Of a stretch of 7,609 bases of DNA, positions 4,421 to 7,609 are shown one piece after another (within the stretch, counting starts at the first letter, position 1; every line of letters begins with the position of its first letter). The DNA is from Deltaproteobacteria bacterium. Lineage in GTDB: Bacteria; Myxococcota_A; Polyangia; Polyangiales; Houyiibacteriaceae. The notes beneath the pieces are model-generated. The model searched no databases. It was not told the DNA's origin and saw only the letters and a list, made by a program, of their open reading frames with translations. The position numbers and the translations under genes were made by a program. The stretch spans positions 1-7,609 of the forward strand of contig JAPUKT010000203.1 of NCBI GenBank assembly GCA_027295555.1. Direction: 5' to 3'.

Positions 4421-5287
4421 ATGGAGCCTCCCGAGCTCACTCCTGCCGAGTTCGAAGGCGTTCGCAAGAACCGATACCGACCACGATTGCCGTGGACGCG
4501 TATCGGTCTTTTGCTTGCGCTCGTGGGGCTGATCGTCGTCAGTTACTTCTGGCGCCAAAAGGTCCGCGCCGACCAGCTCCGAGAGCAGATGTACGACCAG
4601 CACGCCAAGGAGGTGGCCCCGACGCTCGAGACGCTCGAGGAAACTCGAATTAATCTCGGACAAAAGGCGCTATCGGTCAAATCCGGGGCCGCCAATCGAC
4701 TGGTCGAAGCCGAGGCCCCGCTCTCAGCGCTCCACGACGAGAAGATCGTCTACCTGAAGGTGCTCGCGACCGACCTCGCCTCCGAAGAGGCTCTCCAAAT
4801 CGCGATCGACGCGGAGGAGGAGGATGCGGTGGGGGCTTGCCTCGGCCTCGAGCTGATCGAGCTTTCCGTGTTTTCGGAGGTGCCCGAGGTGCTGACCGCA
4901 AAATGGCTGGCAGGCGCCGAGGAGACCAACGACATGATGCGGCTCAGCGTCCGCGAGGAACAGCTCACCCGAGCGATCGAACGAGAGCTCCCGGCGCTAG
5001 CCGAACGGGTGCCTGCCGACTATTTCCTCTTGCTGGTCGTTCAAGGTCACAGCCGCCTTCGCGATCCAGTCGATGTGTTTCTATGGGACCTGAAGGACGA
5101 CCGACTCGTGCTGCGATCACGGACGGAAAACCGCGGGCGGTTGATCACGGTGCTGAGTCAGATCGGGCCCAAGACCGACGGGGCGCGCCCGAAGGGAGAC
5201 CCGATCGTCACCGCTGACTGCTCGATCGCGGCCCACATCAAGGGCCAACTTGGGGAGCCGACGATGGACCTGGCATCGTCGGACTGA
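4421..5287 (+). CDS. Single-pass inner-membrane protein of unknown family, candidate motor partner
   Basis: This 288-residue protein starts 13 bp after the second ExbD and is very probably the last gene of the plus operon. A basic cytoplasmic tail of about 26 residues precedes one hydrophobic helix (about 27-45, IGLLLALVGLIVVSYFW). About 240 residues should then lie in the periplasm, the topology of TonB and TolA. Residues 48-82 are charged and helical, possibly a short coiled coil, and are followed by an acidic mixed region and a strand-rich part (YFLLLVVQGH, VDVFLWDLKDDRLVLRSRT). Two periplasmic Cys (140 and 267) could form a disulfide. There is no Pro-rich spacer and no TonB C-terminal motif, so it is not a canonical TonB. 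I recognise no family. The ATG has no good ribosome site, so it may depend on coupling. Its last 50 bp overlap the convergent gene. Confidence 0.85.
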   Translation: MEPPELTPAEFEGVRKNRYRPRLPWTRIGLLLALVGLIVVSYFWRQKVRADQLREQMYDQHAKEVAPTLETLEETRINLGQKALSVKSGAANRLVEAEAPLSALHDEKIVYLKVLATDLASEEALQIAIDAEEEDAVGACLGLELIELSVFSEVPEVLTAKWLAGAEETNDMMRLSVREEQLTRAIERELPALAERVPADYFLLLVVQGHSRLRDPVDVFLWDLKDDRLVLRSRTENRGRLITVLSQIGPKTDGARPKGDPIVTADCSIAAHIKGQLGEPTMDLASSD

Positions 5288-7526
5288 TCTTTCCGGTCTG
5301 CGCGTACTCGATTCGCTCGATCCATCGCTGTGCGTCGGCCGTTGCCGCGGGGCTGATCGACTTTCGCTTTCGCCAAACCTCTTGCGACTCGGCATACAGG
5401 CCTTCGGCAAAATACGTGATCCCCAGCATATGGCTGAGCTCGCGTTCCAACCGCTCGGTGGGAAGCCCGCGCACATCGGCTTCCTGCAGCAGCGGCAGGG
5501 CGAGACCGTACCGTCCCTGGAACATCAACTGCCTTGCTTCGAGATACTGCCCGAGGCCATCGGTTCTCGCGTCGGCCAGTTCCTGCGCGATGTGGACCGC
5601 GACCGGCGACGACGACGGCTCGATCAACATTTCGTACACGAGCGCCCGCTCCTCGGGGCTTCCGGCAAGGGCGAGCTGCTTCACTTCGCTTTGCCTCGCC
5701 GGCCCATCGGTTCGTGGAATCGCGAGGAGCTCGTCGTATAGCGCCGCTGCCTCTTCGAGATCGCCTAATGTCCAACTCGCGTCCGCGTATTGTTCGAGGG
5801 CAGCGGCGACGATGGGCTTGGGTGCGTTCATGGCCGTGCGGAGGGCATCGAGCACGGCGCGGGCTTCGGCTTCATGCCCGGTCCTCGCGAGCGCGCCGAC
5901 CAGCGAGGCATGCGCCTGGGGCTCGTTCGCGTCGATGTTCAGGATCGCTCGGCAAGTTTCGACCGTGCGCGCGTCATCGCGCGCGGCGGCGTCGCCGGCC
6001 AGATCAGCGCGGAGCTTTGCCAGACGGTGCGGGCACACTGAGGTGAAAATGCTCGGCTGCGCAAGGGCAACCTCGGCTATTCCACGTTCGTGATCCGTGA
6101 TGGGTAGCTCGGAAAGATATGCGCGCCACTCCGTTTCGAGGGTGTCGAGGTCTTCGATCGAACCGTTGTGGTAGTCGCGTAGGAATGCGTCGGTGCCACG
6201 GGTCGCGATCAAGAAGCGCATGAGCGAGCCAGCGGCCATGTACGCGCGGCGGGGTGGGAGAGCGCTGAATCCAAGGCTCATCAGGAGGCCAGCGTTTGGC
6301 AGCTCGTCACGATCGAGCATGACCCGCGACCACTGATCGGGATCCATATCATCGCGTAGGTCCCAAGCGAGCGCGACCGCCGTTCCTTCGACGATACCGG
6401 GGTTGGGCAGCAGGCCTCCGAAGCTTCCGGCGACCGAGAAAGGCCCCTGGGCCGCGTCTTTGAGCACGGCATGAGCGATTTCGTGTCCGAGTACGGGGTG
6501 CGGCCAGCCACCGGCCTGCAGATAGACCTCGTTTCTCCAGGGCTTGGCGATCAAGGTTCGCCCTACGCCGATCAGCGCCTTCTTCTCGTCCCGATTCCTG
6601 AAGAAATAGGCGGTCACCGGTTCGGTAGATTCGAAGCCGAGCAGACTCCGCGTCCTCGCGACCTGGAAGTCGCAATCTTCGACGAGGCGCTGCGCGACTG
6701 TCGGCGGTGTCTCCCGTGGCATGTGGACCACGCAGTGCTTTCCGGTCTCGCGCTTCCCGAGCCGCTCGGAAAGGTAGTCGGCAGTGACCCAGTGTCCGAG
6801 GTGATCGCCGACACCGTAGGAAGCCGCCACGAGCCCCAGCATGGCGAGGCTGACGACGATGACGCCGAGTCGGTATCGCCAGCTGCGTCCGAAGTCCAGA
6901 AGCTCGGAGGCCCGGTCCCAGAACGCGTCGAAGAGCAGCACCAACGCGACGATCGCCAGCACAGTGGTCGCTCGGTAGGTGAGGTAGCGGGTTGGGATGG
7001 GAACGAGGTCGTCGTAGATCGCGCCGGGGAAATACCCCGCGAACGCGCCGAAGACATAAACCGTCGGCGTCGTGTAGAAGGCCCAGAGGCCCCAGAGAAG
7101 GCCGCCGATGGGCACCGCGGTGGCCACCCACGGAGACCACCGCGAGCCGCGCAATAGGGCCCCGATCCAGACGCCGGCGACCGCGGCCAAGGCACATCCG
7201 ATCGCCGGGCCGAGCACCATGAATGCAAGGCCCTCCCAAGGAGCACACTGACGCACCCGGAGCGAGTTCAGCGCGAGAATCACGACGGGAATGAGCCAAA
7301 TGACGAGGCCGCCGCCGATCGCACGACACATCACGTCGATGCCACGCACCGCGCCTTCTCGGCGTTGGTAGCTGGCAGCCGTGGCGGCGACCCAAGGTGG
7401 CAGAACGATGCCCAACGCGAGAGCGCTTTCGACACCATGCACGCCAAGTAATGGGTTGAGTGCCAACACGGTGCTGACGACGGCTCCAACCAACGCGGAT
7501 AGCCAAAACGTGAGCAATGTCGTCAC
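5238..7526 (-). CDS. Polytopic membrane protein with HEIAH metallopeptidase domain and TPR-like repeats
   Basis: This is a 762-residue protein in three parts. Residues 1-241 contain seven or eight hydrophobic helices (about 5-24, 34-51, 71-88, 98-126, 132-151, possibly 154-170, 184-203 and 219-241). Residues about 260-470 look like a gluzincin-type zinc peptidase of the peptidase-MA kind: LGHEIAHAVL gives the HExxH site (His348, Glu349, His352), and GIVEGTAVAL supplies the likely third ligand Glu380. From about 505 to 745, paired helices with TPR-like spacing (such as EAEARAVLDAL, LEEAAALYDELLAI and YAESQEVWRKR) suggest a protein-binding solenoid. Nothing identifies the substrate. The side of the membrane depends on whether seven or eight helices cross it. 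The start is a GTG only 3 bp after the upstream stop and has no clear ribosome site, which suggests coupling to that gene. The 3' end overlaps the convergent operon by 50 bp. Confidence 0.85.
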   Translation of the reverse strand: MTTLLTFWLSALVGAVVSTVLALNPLLGVHGVESALALGIVLPPWVAATAASYQRREGAVRGIDVMCRAIGGGLVIWLIPVVILALNSLRVRQCAPWEGLAFMVLGPAIGCALAAVAGVWIGALLRGSRWSPWVATAVPIGGLLWGLWAFYTTPTVYVFGAFAGYFPGAIYDDLVPIPTRYLTYRATTVLAIVALVLLFDAFWDRASELLDFGRSWRYRLGVIVVSLAMLGLVAASYGVGDHLGHWVTADYLSERLGKRETGKHCVVHMPRETPPTVAQRLVEDCDFQVARTRSLLGFESTEPVTAYFFRNRDEKKALIGVGRTLIAKPWRNEVYLQAGGWPHPVLGHEIAHAVLKDAAQGPFSVAGSFGGLLPNPGIVEGTAVALAWDLRDDMDPDQWSRVMLDRDELPNAGLLMSLGFSALPPRRAYMAAGSLMRFLIATRGTDAFLRDYHNGSIEDLDTLETEWRAYLSELPITDHERGIAEVALAQPSIFTSVCPHRLAKLRADLAGDAAARDDARTVETCRAILNIDANEPQAHASLVGALARTGHEAEARAVLDALRTAMNAPKPIVAAALEQYADASWTLGDLEEAAALYDELLAIPRTDGPARQSEVKQLALAGSPEERALVYEMLIEPSSSPVAVHIAQELADARTDGLGQYLEARQLMFQGRYGLALPLLQEADVRGLPTERLERELSHMLGITYFAEGLYAESQEVWRKRKSISPAATADAQRWIERIEYAQTGKISPTMPGPSSAPQVGP
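5258..5282. terminator. Perfect 9-bp hairpin inside the overlapping ends of two convergent genes
   Basis: CCGACGATG (5258-5266) and CATCGTCGG (5274-5282) are perfect inverted repeats around a 7-base loop. The hairpin lies within the last codons of both the plus-strand 288-residue gene and the minus-strand 762-residue gene. On the plus strand it is followed by a weak T-run (CTTT at 5289-5292), and on the minus strand by no T-run. It could slow or end transcription in both directions, or protect both mRNA 3' ends. Confidence 0.5.
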
Positions 7527-7529
7527 AGA

Positions 7530-7609
7530 CTATTCAGCGGCCGCCGGTGCGGTCGTGGGGTCGGGCGCCGCTACCAGGTCGAGTATCTCGTCGACTCGGG
7601 ACACGAGGC
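7530..7609 (-). CDS. 3' end of a minus-strand gene, truncated by the window edge
   Basis: On the complement, one frame is open from the window edge to a TAG at 7530-7532 and encodes the last 25 or so residues, with a sensible amphipathic piece (RVDEILDLVAAP) followed by an Ala/Pro/Thr-rich tail ending in AAAE. The other two minus-strand frames are closed. The stop is 3 bp from the GTG of the metallopeptidase gene, so the two are probably one operon. Too little is visible to name a product. Confidence 0.5.
   Translation of the reverse strand, partial: LVSRVDEILDLVAAPDPTTAPAAAE

Noticed and set aside
4421..5287. Calling the 288-residue protein TonB or TolA
   Set aside because: It has the topology but lacks the Pro-rich or Ala/Lys-rich spacer and the TonB C-terminal motif, so only a partner role is proposed.
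6349..7506. A 385-codon frame on the minus strand within the peptidase gene
   Set aside because: It is the shifted frame of the 762-residue gene and is extremely Arg-rich. It does not explain the HEIAH motif or the membrane helices, which are read in the accepted frame.

Overview
The window looks like part of a high-GC Gram-negative chromosome, most plausibly from Myxococcota or a related delta-proteobacterial lineage. That placement is an inference. It rests on the base composition, the duplicated ExbB/ExbD motor genes, a large membrane protein fusing a metallopeptidase to helical repeats, and long antisense open frames typical of GC-rich DNA. No rRNA, tRNA, insertion sequence, integrase or CRISPR array is visible.

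Layout. Bases 1-351 hold the 3' end of an unrecognised plus-strand gene. It is followed by a short degenerate hexamer repeat (353-412) and a convergent gap. Bases 460-2267 are a compact minus-strand operon, read right to left: an ExbB/TolQ-type protein, then two different ExbD/TolR-type proteins. Bases 2268-2697 are a 430-bp divergent control region with inverted repeats, helically phased short repeats, a terminator-like hairpin and a plausible sigma-70-type promoter. Bases 2698-4407 are a second module of the same make-up on the plus strand (ExbB, ExbD, ExbD), followed at 4421-5287 by a single-pass membrane protein of unknown family. Bases 5238-7526 (minus strand) encode a 762-residue protein: several membrane segments, an HEIAH zinc-peptidase site, then TPR-like helical repeats. 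Its 3' end overlaps the plus-strand operon by 50 bp, and a perfect 9-bp inverted repeat sits in the overlap. Bases 7530-7609 hold the last codons of another minus-strand gene.

How the genes may work together. ExbB/TolQ pentamers with ExbD/TolR dimers are proton-driven inner-membrane motors that act on periplasmic or envelope partners. Each module here has one ExbB and two non-identical ExbDs, the same composition as the Myxococcus gliding motor AglR/AglQ/AglS, so each motor may carry an ExbD heterodimer. All key intramembrane residues are present: two Thr and one Glu in each ExbB, one Asp in each ExbD. No TonB, TolA, TolB, Pal or TonB-dependent receptor is in the window. The 288-residue single-pass protein is the best candidate for a dedicated partner of the plus-strand motor. 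The most interesting feature is the pair of back-to-back 1+2 motor modules with an unknown partner and a shared structured control region.
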